Positions 1-9,389 of a DNA stretch of 64,000 bases are shown in pieces. A model generated the notes under the pieces. That model saw only the letters and a list, made by a program, of their open reading frames with translations, had not been told where the DNA came from and did not search any database. Position 1 is the first letter of the stretch. Every line of letters begins with the position of its first letter. The stretch is from NCBI RefSeq assembly GCF_015221875.1, contig NZ_JACYGY010000002.1:1301573-1365572 (forward strand), in the 5' to 3' direction. This stretch comes from Dyadobacter subterraneus (GTDB lineage: Bacteria > Bacteroidota > Bacteroidia > Cytophagales > Spirosomataceae). The position numbers and the translations under genes are program-made.

Positions 1-37
1 AACGGAGAAAAGCACTTTGCCTTTCCCCGTTCTTTTT
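1..37. terminator. Probable bidirectional terminator after gdhA
   Basis: AACGG..GAAA pairs with TTTC..CCGTT at 22-31 and a T run follows on the plus strand. It lies just beyond the stop of the leftward glutamate dehydrogenase gene. The window edge cuts whatever lies further left. Confidence 0.55.
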
Positions 38-52
38 GAAAAAAATGATATC

Positions 53-1327
53 TTAAAATCCTCCACGGAATTTGTAAGTGCTTGATACTTTATCAATCGC
101 AACGATATAGGCCGCAATCCGTAGTGAAACTTTATATTTCAATGAAGTTGCATATACATTATCAAAAGAGTCTTTCATGATGCGGTCGGTTCTGCGGTTG
201 ACGCGTTCCAGAGTCCATTTGTAGCCGATACGGTTTTGTACCCATTCAAAATACGAAACAGTAACACCACCTGCATTGGCCAGAATATCCGGTACAACCA
301 TGATGCCTTTATCGTTAATAATATCATCAGCTTTGAAAGAAGTCGGGCCGTTAGCACCTTCCACAATCATTTTAGCCTGGATACTTTCAACATTTCTGCG
401 GGTAATGACATCCTCTTTTGCAGCAGGAACCAGTAAATCAACTGGCAGAGAAAATATCTCATCTCCCGAAATCGATTCGGCTCCTGTAAATCCTTCTAAC
501 GAACCTTTATTGGCGTCACGGTAAGCAATTGCCGCTGCGATATCAATTCCCTTGTCATTATAATAAGCTCCGGAAATATCGCTGATCGCGTGGATACTAA
601 CGCCACGTTCACGTAACAAAGACGCTGCATGAGATCCAACATTTCCAAAACCCTGAACAACGGCGGTTGCACGGTAGGGATTGATTCTCAACTTTTCCAT
701 CCCAGCAAGAGCGGAAACCATAACGCCGCGACCGGTTGCTTCGGTACGACCTAATGAACCTCCTAAAACAAGCGGCTTGCCAGTAACAACAGCCTGAACG
801 GTCATTCCTTTCGCTTTGGAATATTCATCCATCAGCCAGGCCATTTCTCTTGGTCCGGTTCCCATATCCGGCGCAGGAATATCCTGGTCGGGGCCGAAGA
901 CATCTAGTAATGCAATGGTATAACCACGCATTAATCTTTCCATTTCTCCAGCAGACATTTCACGCGGATTACAGGCCACGCCACCTTTTGCACCACCATA
1001 AGGAATATCTACAACGGCACATTTCCATGTCATCCATGCAGCAAGTGCGCGCACTTCGTCAATATTTACATCCGGGTCAAAACGGATACCACCTTTACTT
1101 GGGCCAAGGATTGTCGAGTGAATAACCCGGTATCCCTCAAAAACTTTTATTTTGCCAGAATCCATTGTGACAGGGATTCCTACGGTAACCTGCTTGCGTG
1201 GAACTTTCAAAATATGGTACATTTCGTCAGAAATGCCTAAAAGTTCTACCGCTTTGTCAAATCTTTGCATCATAGACTCCAACGGATTTTCTTTATCCTT
1301 GATCGGAGCCGGTTCTATATATGCCAT
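53..1327 (-). CDS. gdhA: Glu/Leu/Phe/Val dehydrogenase (NAD(P)-glutamate dehydrogenase)
   Basis: Cytoplasmic enzyme of 424 residues that interconverts glutamate and 2-oxoglutarate plus ammonia. The N-terminal dimerisation/substrate domain shows the glutamate-binding KGGIRFDP stretch and the catalytic-lysine motif PYGGAKGGV around residues 110-117; the C-terminal Rossmann half has VQGFGNVGSHAA near 225-235. Length and motif order fit hexameric GDHs of the 410-430 residue class. The ATG at 1327 is the natural start. Leucine or phenylalanine dehydrogenases share the fold, but the length and the substrate-domain motifs favour glutamate. It appears to be a single-gene transcript with its own -7 box. 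Confidence 0.95.
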   Translation of the reverse strand: MAYIEPAPIKDKENPLESMMQRFDKAVELLGISDEMYHILKVPRKQVTVGIPVTMDSGKIKVFEGYRVIHSTILGPSKGGIRFDPDVNIDEVRALAAWMTWKCAVVDIPYGGAKGGVACNPREMSAGEMERLMRGYTIALLDVFGPDQDIPAPDMGTGPREMAWLMDEYSKAKGMTVQAVVTGKPLVLGGSLGRTEATGRGVMVSALAGMEKLRINPYRATAVVQGFGNVGSHAASLLRERGVSIHAISDISGAYYNDKGIDIAAAIAYRDANKGSLEGFTGAESISGDEIFSLPVDLLVPAAKEDVITRRNVESIQAKMIVEGANGPTSFKADDIINDKGIMVVPDILANAGGVTVSYFEWVQNRIGYKWTLERVNRRTDRIMKDSFDNVYATSLKYKVSLRIAAYIVAIDKVSSTYKFRGGF

Positions 1328-1390
1328 TTTAATATTTAAATTAATAGTCTGATAATAAGTATGTTAATGAATTGTCATTCTTTGATAATA

Positions 1391-1398
1391 CAAACATA
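1391..1398 (-). promoter_or_regulatory. -7 box candidate for gdhA
   Basis: Minus-strand TATGTTTG matches the Bacteroidota TAnnTTTG consensus, 64 nt upstream of the gdhA start. No TTG sits at the ideal 20-nt distance, so only the -7 element is supported. Confidence 0.4.
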
Positions 1399-1479
1399 CG
1401 TGATTTCAACATATTAAAGATGTAACCTGTTCAATCTTGAAAATGTATAAAATATTGTCTCGAAAATATTATTTTATAC

Positions 1480-1503
1480 TTATCAACATTGTTGAAATGA
1501 TAA
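1480..1503. promoter_or_regulatory. Nested inverted repeat upstream of gdhA
   Basis: An inner 13-nt dyad, TCAACA-T-TGTTGA, at 1483-1495 is nested in an outer TTATCA/TGATAA pair. It lies about 85-110 bp upstream of the gdhA -7 box, in an AT-rich intergenic stretch of 305 bp (1328-1632) that otherwise holds only the gdhA -7 box and the typA terminator. It could be an operator; no regulator is identified. Confidence 0.35.
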
Positions 1504-1574
1504 CACTGGATTAAGCACGCTTTCCAAATTTTTCATATGGTTTATATGAAATTTGAGAATGAAAAAAAACAAAA

Positions 1575-1603
1575 AAAAGGAGCACAAATTTTGTGCTCCT
1601 TTT
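1575..1603 (-). terminator. Rho-independent terminator of typA
   Basis: A 14-bp perfect stem (AAAAGGAGCACAAA with its complement) has a one-base centre and is followed on the minus strand by a long T run. It sits about 30 nt past the typA stop. Confidence 0.85.
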
Positions 1604-1632
1604 CAATAAAGAATTTTGATTCAGCGATCAGA

Positions 1633-3447
1633 CTAAACCATTTCGATTTTAGCACCGAAACGTTTACGATCGTTTTCTTCAAGATATATTTTCCGCATAC
1701 GCATGCTTTGCGGAGTTACTTCAAGATATTCGTCTTTCTGGATGTATTCCATTGATTCCTCCAGAGAGAAATTAATTTTTGGAACGATACGAAGTCCGTC
1801 ATCCGTACCAGAAGCACGCATGTTGGTCAATTTCTTCGCTTCCTGCAAGTTTACAACGATATCATTTGGACGAGTATGTTCTCCAATTACCTGGCCAGTG
1901 TAAATTTCTTCACCTGGTTCAACGAAGAAACGACCGCGATCCTGCAATTTATCAATTGTGTAACCTGTTGCAGCACCCGTATTTTTAGAGATGATCGATC
2001 CACTGTTACGTCCTGGAATTGGTCCGCGGAATGGTTCGAAGCTTTTGAAACGGTGCGTCATTACAGCTTCTCCTTGTGTTGCAGTCAATACGTTAGAACG
2101 AAGACCGATTAAACCGCGAGAAGGAATTTCGAATTCCAAATGCTGCAAATCTCCTTTTGGTTCCATAATCAAAAGCTCACCCTTACGTTGTGTAGCCAAT
2201 TCGATTACTTTACCAGCAGATGATTCAGGAACGTCAACTACCAATGTTTCGATTGGTTCAAGGCGTTGTCCGTTTTCATCCGTTTTGAAAAGAACCTGAG
2301 GCTGTCCAACCTGCAATTCATAACCTTCACGACGCATCGTTTCGATCAAAACTGACAAGTGAAGAATACCACGTCCAAACACTAAGAATTTATCCTCAGT
2401 ATCAGTTGACTCCACACGAAGTGCAAGGTTTTTTTCCGTTTCTTTCATCAAACGATCACGTAAGTGACGAGATGTTACAAATTTACCTTCTTTACCGTAG
2501 AATGGTGAGTTGTTGATTGTGAACAACATGTTCAATGTTGGCTCATCAACAGAAATACGTGGAAGTGCTTCAGGATTTTCAGCATCTGCCAAAGTATCTC
2601 CGATTTCGAAATCTTCAATACCTGTTACAGCGCAAATATCACCAGCTTCAACTTCACTCACTTTCACTCTTCCAAGACCTTCAAAAACCTGAAGTTCTTT
2701 CACTTTCACTTTTTTGAAAACGCCGTCTGCTTTACAAAGCGTCATTACAGCACCTTCTTTCAAAGTTCCGCGCAATACACGTCCAATCGCGATACGACCA
2801 ACGAATGCATTGTAGTCAAGAGACGTAATCTGCATTTGTGGAGTACCTGGGTGGATGATAGCAGCAGGAATTTGATCAATAATAGTATCCAGCAAGAAAG
2901 TAATGTTGTCCGTAGGAGTTTTCCAGTCCGGACCCATCCATCCTTGTTTTGATGAACCGTAAACGGTTGTAAAGTCAAGCTGGTCTTCAGTTGCGCCAAG
3001 GTTGAACATCAAATCGAAAACATTTTCCTGAACTTCTTCTGGGCGACAGTTTTCTTTATCAACTTTGTTAACAACAACAATAGGTTTCAAACCAAGCTGA
3101 ATCGCTTTTGATAAAACGAAACGCGTTTGAGGCATAGGACCTTCAAATGCATCCACGAGTAACAAAACACCGTCAGCCATTTTAAGTACACGTTCCACTT
3201 CACCACCGAAATCGGCGTGACCTGGTGTGTCAATAACATTGATTTTGTAGTCTTTGTAACGTACCGAAACATTTTTCGAAACGATAGTGATACCACGTTC
3301 GCGCTCTAAATCATTGTTGTCAAGAATCAGATCACCGAATTCCTGGTTTTCACGAAAAAGCTTCGAAGCATGAATGATTTTGTCGACCAATGTTGTTTTG
3401 CCGTGGTCAACGTGCGCAATGATTGCGATGTTACGAATGGATTGCAT
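1633..3447 (-). CDS. typA: Translational GTPase TypA/BipA
   Basis: Ribosome-associated GTPase of the EF-G family, needed for growth at low temperature and for late 50S assembly in other bacteria. The G domain is at the N-terminus: P-loop AHVDHGKTTL near residues 9-18, switch II DTPGHADFGGEV, and NKVDKE as G4. EF-G-like domains II, III and V and the BipA-specific C-terminal domain follow. The ATG at 3447 gives 604 residues beginning MQSIRNIAI, the family's usual start. An upstream in-frame start at 3486 would add 13 residues that the family lacks. It is monocistronic, with its own terminator. Confidence 0.96.
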   Translation of the reverse strand: MQSIRNIAIIAHVDHGKTTLVDKIIHASKLFRENQEFGDLILDNNDLERERGITIVSKNVSVRYKDYKINVIDTPGHADFGGEVERVLKMADGVLLLVDAFEGPMPQTRFVLSKAIQLGLKPIVVVNKVDKENCRPEEVQENVFDLMFNLGATEDQLDFTTVYGSSKQGWMGPDWKTPTDNITFLLDTIIDQIPAAIIHPGTPQMQITSLDYNAFVGRIAIGRVLRGTLKEGAVMTLCKADGVFKKVKVKELQVFEGLGRVKVSEVEAGDICAVTGIEDFEIGDTLADAENPEALPRISVDEPTLNMLFTINNSPFYGKEGKFVTSRHLRDRLMKETEKNLALRVESTDTEDKFLVFGRGILHLSVLIETMRREGYELQVGQPQVLFKTDENGQRLEPIETLVVDVPESSAGKVIELATQRKGELLIMEPKGDLQHLEFEIPSRGLIGLRSNVLTATQGEAVMTHRFKSFEPFRGPIPGRNSGSIISKNTGAATGYTIDKLQDRGRFFVEPGEEIYTGQVIGEHTRPNDIVVNLQEAKKLTNMRASGTDDGLRIVPKINFSLEESMEYIQKDEYLEVTPQSMRMRKIYLEENDRKRFGAKIEMV

Positions 3448-3550
3448 TGTTTTATGAGTCAATTGTTTACGGTTAACAGCAGGCACAGTAATAGGTGCCC
3501 CCTGGCTCGCCGCTATGCTGTGTTCTTGCTGAACTTTCTGAAATAAGGTG

Positions 3551-3558
3551 CAAAGATA
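3551..3558 (-). promoter_or_regulatory. -7 box candidate for typA
   Basis: Minus-strand TATCTTTG, followed by C, matches the extended TAnnTTTGC box about 105 nt upstream of the typA ATG. No good TTG is seen at 20 nt. Confidence 0.45.
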
Positions 3559-3657
3559 CGGAGTTTTTTCGCTGAATAACAGTAATTTACAATTTTTTTA
3601 TTGTTAACATTTCAAAAACGCCATTTAGGCTGAGAGAAGTGCAAAAAGTCAATAATA

Positions 3658-3930
3658 TTATTGGATGGTTACTATTTGTTTTTTTGATCTTTTGTAAAGA
3701 TTATCAGGGTCAAAATCAACTCCATTGTTCCATTGAAGGGTTCCGTAGGAATCAAGTTGAACTGATTTGAAAAATTCCTCATCAACCAGTTCGCTTATCA
3801 GTCCGTCATTAATTTTTTTATACTTTTCAATAATATCTGTAAAGTCAACATCTCTTACCTCGCCTGTATTAAAAAGACAGGAAATGGTATATGCGTGGAT
3901 TGATACGATCTTTTCTATATAATATAGCAT
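3658..3930 (-). CDS. DUF2442 domain protein
   Basis: Small cytoplasmic protein of 90 residues with the DUF2442 signature: an N-terminal beta strand pair (ISCLFNTGEVRDVDF) and the ending GTLQWNNGVDFDPDNLY. It follows the DUF4160 gene directly. A TTG at 3936 overlaps the upstream stop as TTGA and would add two residues, so translational coupling is possible; the ATG at 3930 is the conventional start. DUF2442-DUF4160 pairs are common in bacteria and resemble toxin-antitoxin modules in size and layout, but no function is shown here. Confidence 0.8.
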   Translation of the reverse strand: MLYYIEKIVSIHAYTISCLFNTGEVRDVDFTDIIEKYKKINDGLISELVDEEFFKSVQLDSYGTLQWNNGVDFDPDNLYKRSKKQIVTIQ

Positions 3931-3932
3931 AA

Positions 3933-4196
3933 TCAAGTCAAGGGATCAATTTTATTCCAGGATTTAAAATCCTTACCAAGATTAACAAAATTCTCTAAAA
4001 GCTCTTGTTCGTGAATTGAAGTCCAGAGCTGAATCAATTTAAGTTGTTTTGGTGGTAAATAACCTTCAACAATATCAGCAGTTTTAATATTGATGATGGC
4101 TCTGTACTCTTGAAATTCAACATGGAAATGAGGAGGATTGTGATCATCAAAAAACATCTTGATAATCATTCCCAGAAAACGACTTATTTCGGGCAT
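3933..4196 (-). CDS. DUF4160 domain protein
   Basis: An 87-residue protein with the DUF4160 hallmarks: MPEISRFLGMIIKMFFDD followed by NPPHFHVEF, then an acidic/hydrophobic C-terminal half (LWTSIHEQELLENF). It is the first gene of a two-gene unit with DUF2442 downstream. The NPPHFHV histidines are conserved in the family but their role is unknown. A minus-strand TATTTTTG box at 4251-4258 lies 55 nt upstream and may drive the pair. Confidence 0.85.
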   Translation of the reverse strand: MPEISRFLGMIIKMFFDDHNPPHFHVEFQEYRAIINIKTADIVEGYLPPKQLKLIQLWTSIHEQELLENFVNLGKDFKSWNKIDPLT

Positions 4197-4250
4197 TTTA
4201 TTTTATAATGTGTGTCTAACTATTAAAGTTAGCAACTCTTCAGACACAAG

Positions 4251-4258
4251 CAAAAATA
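4251..4258 (-). promoter_or_regulatory. -7 box candidate for the DUF4160-DUF2442 pair
   Basis: Minus-strand TATTTTTG matches TAnnTTTG. A TTTG lies 17 nt further upstream (4276-4279), shorter than the ideal spacing. Confidence 0.35.
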
Positions 4259-4377
4259 CATTCCCTCACGATTAACAAAATGCGGTAATTAAAAATTCAT
4301 AAGCATAACAAGAATTTGGCTTTCGCCGTTGTCTTTGTTTTCTTTGTAAGAATTCTATTTCTTTTATAATTCCCACC

Positions 4378-5970
4378 ATGAACAAAAACATACTCGCAGG
4401 AATATTCCTGATGCTCACGACTTTGAGCTATGCGCAGGATGATGCGACAAAATATGCCGAAAGCATAACACCCCAGGATCTCAAAAAACATCTGGTCATT
4501 ATTGCTTCCGATAGTCTGGAAGGACGCGACACTGGTTCCCCCGGACAAAAGAAAGCGGCTGAATACGTTTCTAAATATTTCAAATCCTATGGTTTGCAGC
4601 CAATAGCTGATAATGGTGAAGGAGCGAAATCTTATCTTCAAAAATATAAACTATATAAACGCAGTTATGGCGATGTTTATGTAAAAATTGAAGGGAAGAA
4701 ATATTCCTTTAACAAAGATTTTTATCTGAATGGCTTGGTGAGTGTTCCGAAAGAAACGGAAACGGCGGTTGTTCTGGCTGGTTACGGAATTGAAGATGGT
4801 ACTTACAACGATTATGCAAATCTGGATGTAAACGGGAAATCGGTTATTGTTTTTGAAGGAGAGCCAAGAGCAGAAGATGGAAAATACCTTTTGAATGGCA
4901 CCATGGAAAAAACAAAATGGAGCGGACCACTTTCCTGGCAGCAAAAAGTAAAACTTGCTGTGGCAAAGGGCGCGAAATATGTATTTATCATTACAGATAA
5001 AAGCGGAGAAGATCTGGACAAAGAAATTCGCCAGCGCTCGGTAATGGCCAGAAGATTTAGCTCGCCAACGCTGAAACCGGTACAGGAATCTCCTAATGGT
5101 ATAGCTTCTTTTGTTTTAAAACCGGAACTGGCTGCTTCTTTATTGAAAACTTCTTCTCAAAAGTTAAGCAATATCAAATCAAATATTGACAAAGGAAGTA
5201 AATCAACATCAAAACCTTTGACGGGAAATGTTGCATTCAAAGCCGATCGAATTACTGAAATTGTCAATACCGAAAACGTGGCTGGATTTATGGAAGGCAC
5301 GGATAAAAAGGATGAAGTTTTGGTAATTTCTGCTCACCTGGATCATATTGGAATCTCAGCAAATGGTGAGATCAATAATGGTGCAGATGACGATGGTTCG
5401 GGTACGGTATCAATTGTTGAAATCGCAGAAGCATTCAGTAAAGCAAAAGCGGATGGAAAAGGACCACGCAGAAGTATTCTTTTCCTGAATGTTACAGGTG
5501 AAGAAAAAGGACTTTTCGGTTCGGAATATTATTCAGAAAACCCTTTGCTACCGTTGGCAAATACGATCGCAGATTTGAATATTGACATGATCGGCCGTGT
5601 GGATGAAGCACACAAAAACGATCCGAAGTATGTTTATGTGATCGGTGCTGATAAATTGTCTTCCGAACTTCACGGGATCAGCGAAGAGGCGAATAAAAAA
5701 TATATTAACTACAAACTGGATTATACTTTCAACGATCCAAAAGATCCGAACCGGTTTTATTATCGTTCTGATCACTACAATTTTGCCAAGAAAAATATCC
5801 CGGTGATTTTCTATTTCACAGGTGTTCATGAAGATTATCACCGTCCGGGCGATGATGTTGAAAAAATTATGTTTGACAAACAGGCACCCATTGTGAAACT
5901 TGTATTTTACACGGCCTGGGAACTTGCTAACCGTGAAGAGCGAATTAAGGTGGATAGTCACAAAGAATAG
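4378..5970 (+). CDS. Secreted M28 family metallopeptidase with PA domain
   Basis: Predicted exported zinc aminopeptidase or peptidase of 530 residues. A Sec signal peptide (about residues 1-20, ending SYAQ) is followed by an N-terminal lid, a PA-like insert (about 130-230), and the M28 catalytic domain. Metal and catalytic residues are visible: H320 in SAHLDHIG, D337 in NGADDDGSGT, the GEE pair at E375/E376, D in DLNIDMIGR, and a late histidine in EDYHRPGDD. Domain order matches Bacteroidota M28 peptidases of 500-550 residues. It is probably periplasmic or outer-membrane associated; no T9SS sorting domain is seen. Substrate unknown. A strong terminator follows. Confidence 0.92.
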   Translation: MNKNILAGIFLMLTTLSYAQDDATKYAESITPQDLKKHLVIIASDSLEGRDTGSPGQKKAAEYVSKYFKSYGLQPIADNGEGAKSYLQKYKLYKRSYGDVYVKIEGKKYSFNKDFYLNGLVSVPKETETAVVLAGYGIEDGTYNDYANLDVNGKSVIVFEGEPRAEDGKYLLNGTMEKTKWSGPLSWQQKVKLAVAKGAKYVFIITDKSGEDLDKEIRQRSVMARRFSSPTLKPVQESPNGIASFVLKPELAASLLKTSSQKLSNIKSNIDKGSKSTSKPLTGNVAFKADRITEIVNTENVAGFMEGTDKKDEVLVISAHLDHIGISANGEINNGADDDGSGTVSIVEIAEAFSKAKADGKGPRRSILFLNVTGEEKGLFGSEYYSENPLLPLANTIADLNIDMIGRVDEAHKNDPKYVYVIGADKLSSELHGISEEANKKYINYKLDYTFNDPKDPNRFYYRSDHYNFAKKNIPVIFYFTGVHEDYHRPGDDVEKIMFDKQAPIVKLVFYTAWELANREERIKVDSHKE

Positions 5971-6003
5971 TTCTGCTGAAATTCTAATAATTTTAGACCC
6001 GAG

Positions 6004-6036
6004 AAATCCCTGACCTTTTTGGTCAGGGATTTTTTT
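6004..6036 (+). terminator. Rho-independent terminator of the M28 peptidase gene
   Basis: AAATCCCTGACC and its exact complement enclose a TTTTT loop; the downstream arm runs into a T tract. Confidence 0.9.
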
Positions 6037-6139
6037 ATGCGTTAGCATTATGGAGTACTATTTTCATTGATATCCAGACCGTTAAATCATAAGTTCGTTT
6101 CCTTGCTTGTGTAAAATACGACTAAAAATTCATGTAAAA

Positions 6140-6152
6140 ATGCAAGTTGCAT
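6140..6152. promoter_or_regulatory. Short perfect dyad upstream of the subtilase gene
   Basis: ATGCAA-G-TTGCAT, 38 bp before the subtilase ATG. The position suits an operator, but a 13-nt dyad can arise by chance. Confidence 0.25.
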
Positions 6153-6190
6153 CATGAAGGTTTTAATCAATTTAAACATCAGCAGGTAAC

Positions 6191-9100
6191 ATGGAAAACG
6201 GGAAACGAAAAACAATTTCATTCACAAAAGGTGTCTGGAAGGGAAAAGAAATTGATTACAGAACAGACAGGATCTTGATCAAACTGGACATTATTCCAAG
6301 AAAACCGGATGTCCAAATGATTGAAAAGAAATTGGAAGAGATTCTGCGCAGCATTGAAGGATCAAAACTGATCAGAATATCAAGGAAAACAGGAAAACTG
6401 ATTTTAGAAGTGCCCGAAGGTACTGACATTTTGAAACTGGCAGAAGAATTATCAAAACGCCCGAATATAAAATATGCCGCTCCCGATATGGTTACCGATA
6501 TTCTGGTGACACCAAACGACACGCAATATGCTCAGCAATGGGCATTGTCTATGATTAACGCCGAAGGAGCGTGGGATTTGGAAGAAGGAACCAACGATAT
6601 TTTAATTGCCATCCTGGACACAGGTATTTCATATGAGGCAGGATCGCTCACGCATCCTGATTTGAACGATGCCGGACGGTATATTCTGGGAACAGATTTT
6701 ATCAGCGACGATGCTATTCCGCAAGATGATTATGGTCATGGAACACACGTTACTGGTACGGCAGCAGCAGAAACAGATAACGCAGATGGAATTGCCGGAT
6801 TGAATTGGAATTCGCAGGTTTATATCTGTAAAATATTTGATGATAGCGGAAATGGCTCAGAAGGAGATTTTGAGTCCGCGGTGGAAGAAGTTGTTGATTA
6901 CGCAATTGCTAATAACTTAAAGGTCGTCATAAATCTAAGTGCAGGCTGGTTTTCAGACAGTGATACGCTCACAGATGCATGCAGATATGCCAGCGATAAT
7001 GGGATGTTGCTTTGTGTTGCTACCGGAAATGAAGGTGGAACACTTCGCTTTCCGGCTACAAAATCACTTGATTTCAACGGAGTTATTGCCGTTGGTGCGA
7101 CAGATAACAGTGATAATGTTACGGATTTTTCCAATGTTGGACCTGCGGTTACCGTTGTTGCGCCGGGGAAAGATATTTTGTCAACTTTCCCTACTTATGA
7201 CGTCAATGGTGACACTGCTCACGATTACGTCAGTTGGAATGGTACCTCCATGGCCACGCCGCACGTTACCGGACTTGCATCTTTGGTATGGAGCCACGTA
7301 TCCCAATTGACAAATGATGAGGTGCGTGACGTAATCGTTAATACGGCGGTGAAATTGGGAAGCGGAGATTTCAATGATTCATGGGGACATGGCCGAATTG
7401 ACGCTGCCAATGCAGTCGCAAAAGCAGGCTGGGAGCTTACACCTGTACAAATCAACTTAAATTTTATTGATATCCCGGAAGGAGAAACGCAGCTTCGTGC
7501 TGTTAGAATAGACGTGAAAAGTTTTCATTTTACCTCTTTTGAAATGACAAACCTGCCAGGTGCACCTTTCACAATGTTCAATTATTCTCCTCCTGTTTCC
7601 ATTGGTAAATCGACTGATTTTGACACACCAAGGCCAGTGTTTTTATGGATCAAATATACCGGTACGGTTGCAGGAGATTCCGCAACCGGAACTGCTGAGG
7701 CGAGATGTATTCAAACCGGACAAATTTTTAATATTACCATTTCGGCCAATACCATCGCTCGTCCCACTTGCGCCATGGTCATGGTTTTGGATAAATCCGG
7801 CAGTATGTCAGAACCATCTGGTGTAGGAACCATGACGCGCGAGCAGGTTTTACGATATTCTTCCAACATTTTTATGACTTATGTTCGTGAAAACAATGGT
7901 GTTGGCATTGTTCAGTTTGATGATGATGCGTATGATTTGCTTAATCCTGTTGCCGGTCCTTTCGGTGCTGCAGATGATCCTTTTGACTTGTCAAGATCGG
8001 CAGCGATTACAGCGCTTGGGTCTTATGGACCTCCGGGTGGAAATACGGCCATCGGTGACGGGATTGAAAAAGCTCAAAATATGCTGTCAGGTGTAACGGG
8101 ATATACCAAGAAAGCGATTATTGTTTTTACGGACGGACATGAAACAGCCCCCAAATATATTGCTGATGTAACAACCGATTCCCAGCTTTTTGCCGTAGGG
8201 CTTGGTATGGCAAACGAATTAAATCCGGCCGCATTAAATGAAATTTGCAATGGTCATGACGGCTATTTGTTGCTAACCGATCAGCTTGATAATGACGATA
8301 CTTTCAAACTAGCCAAATACTTTCTTCAAATTCAGGCAGGCTTGAATAATGAACAGGTTGTGGTGGATCCAAATGGATATGTCGCGCCGGGAAGTATTGT
8401 AAAAGTGCCGTTTCATTTAAATGAGACTGATATTTCGGTTGATGCAATTGTGATGTTACCATTTCAGGGAATCCTGGAAATTGCCATTGAAACACCATCC
8501 GGAGATGTCATAAGCAACTCAAATCTGGCCTCATTTCCTACCGTGACAAAAGTTACCGGACAACAAATCACTTATTTCAGGATGACGTTGCCTGTGAATG
8601 ATGGAGGCTCAATAAATGCGGATACCGGGCAATGGAATATTTTATTGAAAGTAAATGAGAAATATTACAAGCGATATCTTGGCAATAATTCCGAAATGGC
8701 TGCCCACGGTGTGAAATTTACGGCACTCGTTCATGCCTATTCCAATTTAAGAATGTTGTGCTCTTTGTCTCAAAATTCTTATGAACCCGGCGCGTTGCTA
8801 AATTTACGGGCGGTGATAACGGAATATGGAGTTCCACTTACAAAGAATACCAGTGTAGAAGCTGTTGTGAAAATGCCCGACGGAACTTCTATGACGGTAG
8901 CGCTGGCAAAAGTTGGGACCGGAATTTATGAATTAGAACTGAAAGCAAATTATGCGGGGATTTATGAGATTGTGATTCATGCAAGCGGTTTTACCAGCAG
9001 AAATGTAACATTTACCCGCGAGCAGGTTTTGACAGCCGGTGTCTGGAGAGGCGGGGACAGACCTGGCCCTTCCTCATCTTCGGGTAATCCTGATAACAAT

Positions 9101-9226
9101 GATGTCAAGGACACAATTTGTAAATTACTTCATTGTTTAAAAGATAATATCAATGGTGCTGCTAAGGAAAAACTTCTTAAAGAAGGATTTAATATTGATG
9201 GATTCAGTAAATGTTTTTGTTCGTAA
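6191..9226 (+). CDS. Subtilisin-like S8 protease fused to a VWA domain
   Basis: Multidomain protein of 1011 residues. Residues about 25-105 resemble a subtilase I9-type prodomain (KYAAPDMVTDILVTPND). The S8 domain has a complete triad: D143 in AILDTGIS, H183 in DYGHGTHVTGT, S353 in WNGTSMATPHV, plus the oxyanion region ATGNEGG. A beta-rich linker leads to a VWA domain with an intact MIDAS (D534-K-S536-G-S538), GGNTAIGDGI and IVFTDGHE. The last 250 residues look like immunoglobulin-like beta domains, ending in a tail with four cysteines. No hydrophobic signal peptide is seen at the N-terminus and no T9SS or anchor motif at the C-terminus, so its location is unclear. It stands alone. Confidence 0.88.
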   Translation: MENGKRKTISFTKGVWKGKEIDYRTDRILIKLDIIPRKPDVQMIEKKLEEILRSIEGSKLIRISRKTGKLILEVPEGTDILKLAEELSKRPNIKYAAPDMVTDILVTPNDTQYAQQWALSMINAEGAWDLEEGTNDILIAILDTGISYEAGSLTHPDLNDAGRYILGTDFISDDAIPQDDYGHGTHVTGTAAAETDNADGIAGLNWNSQVYICKIFDDSGNGSEGDFESAVEEVVDYAIANNLKVVINLSAGWFSDSDTLTDACRYASDNGMLLCVATGNEGGTLRFPATKSLDFNGVIAVGATDNSDNVTDFSNVGPAVTVVAPGKDILSTFPTYDVNGDTAHDYVSWNGTSMATPHVTGLASLVWSHVSQLTNDEVRDVIVNTAVKLGSGDFNDSWGHGRIDAANAVAKAGWELTPVQINLNFIDIPEGETQLRAVRIDVKSFHFTSFEMTNLPGAPFTMFNYSPPVSIGKSTDFDTPRPVFLWIKYTGTVAGDSATGTAEARCIQTGQIFNITISANTIARPTCAMVMVLDKSGSMSEPSGVGTMTREQVLRYSSNIFMTYVRENNGVGIVQFDDDAYDLLNPVAGPFGAADDPFDLSRSAAITALGSYGPPGGNTAIGDGIEKAQNMLSGVTGYTKKAIIVFTDGHETAPKYIADVTTDSQLFAVGLGMANELNPAALNEICNGHDGYLLLTDQLDNDDTFKLAKYFLQIQAGLNNEQVVVDPNGYVAPGSIVKVPFHLNETDISVDAIVMLPFQGILEIAIETPSGDVISNSNLASFPTVTKVTGQQITYFRMTLPVNDGGSINADTGQWNILLKVNEKYYKRYLGNNSEMAAHGVKFTALVHAYSNLRMLCSLSQNSYEPGALLNLRAVITEYGVPLTKNTSVEAVVKMPDGTSMTVALAKVGTGIYELELKANYAGIYEIVIHASGFTSRNVTFTREQVLTAGVWRGGDRPGPSSSSGNPDNNDVKDTICKLLHCLKDNINGAAKEKLLKEGFNIDGFSKCFCS

Positions 9227-9389
9227 TTAACTGCGTTATTGACTTTTCCGTTAGTTCAGGTTTAACTTTTCGTTGAATTCGGTCTAATGGAAAAGTCATA
9301 ATTAATGACAAATTTAATATCCGGATATACTGTCAATCTCAACTTCGGAATTTATCCGTAATTTGAGAGCCGTATATTATCAGAGTATC

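Noticed and set aside
276..524. Plus-strand ORFs inside gdhA, typA and other genes
   Set aside because: They mirror strongly conserved genes on the opposite strand and show no protein features of their own.
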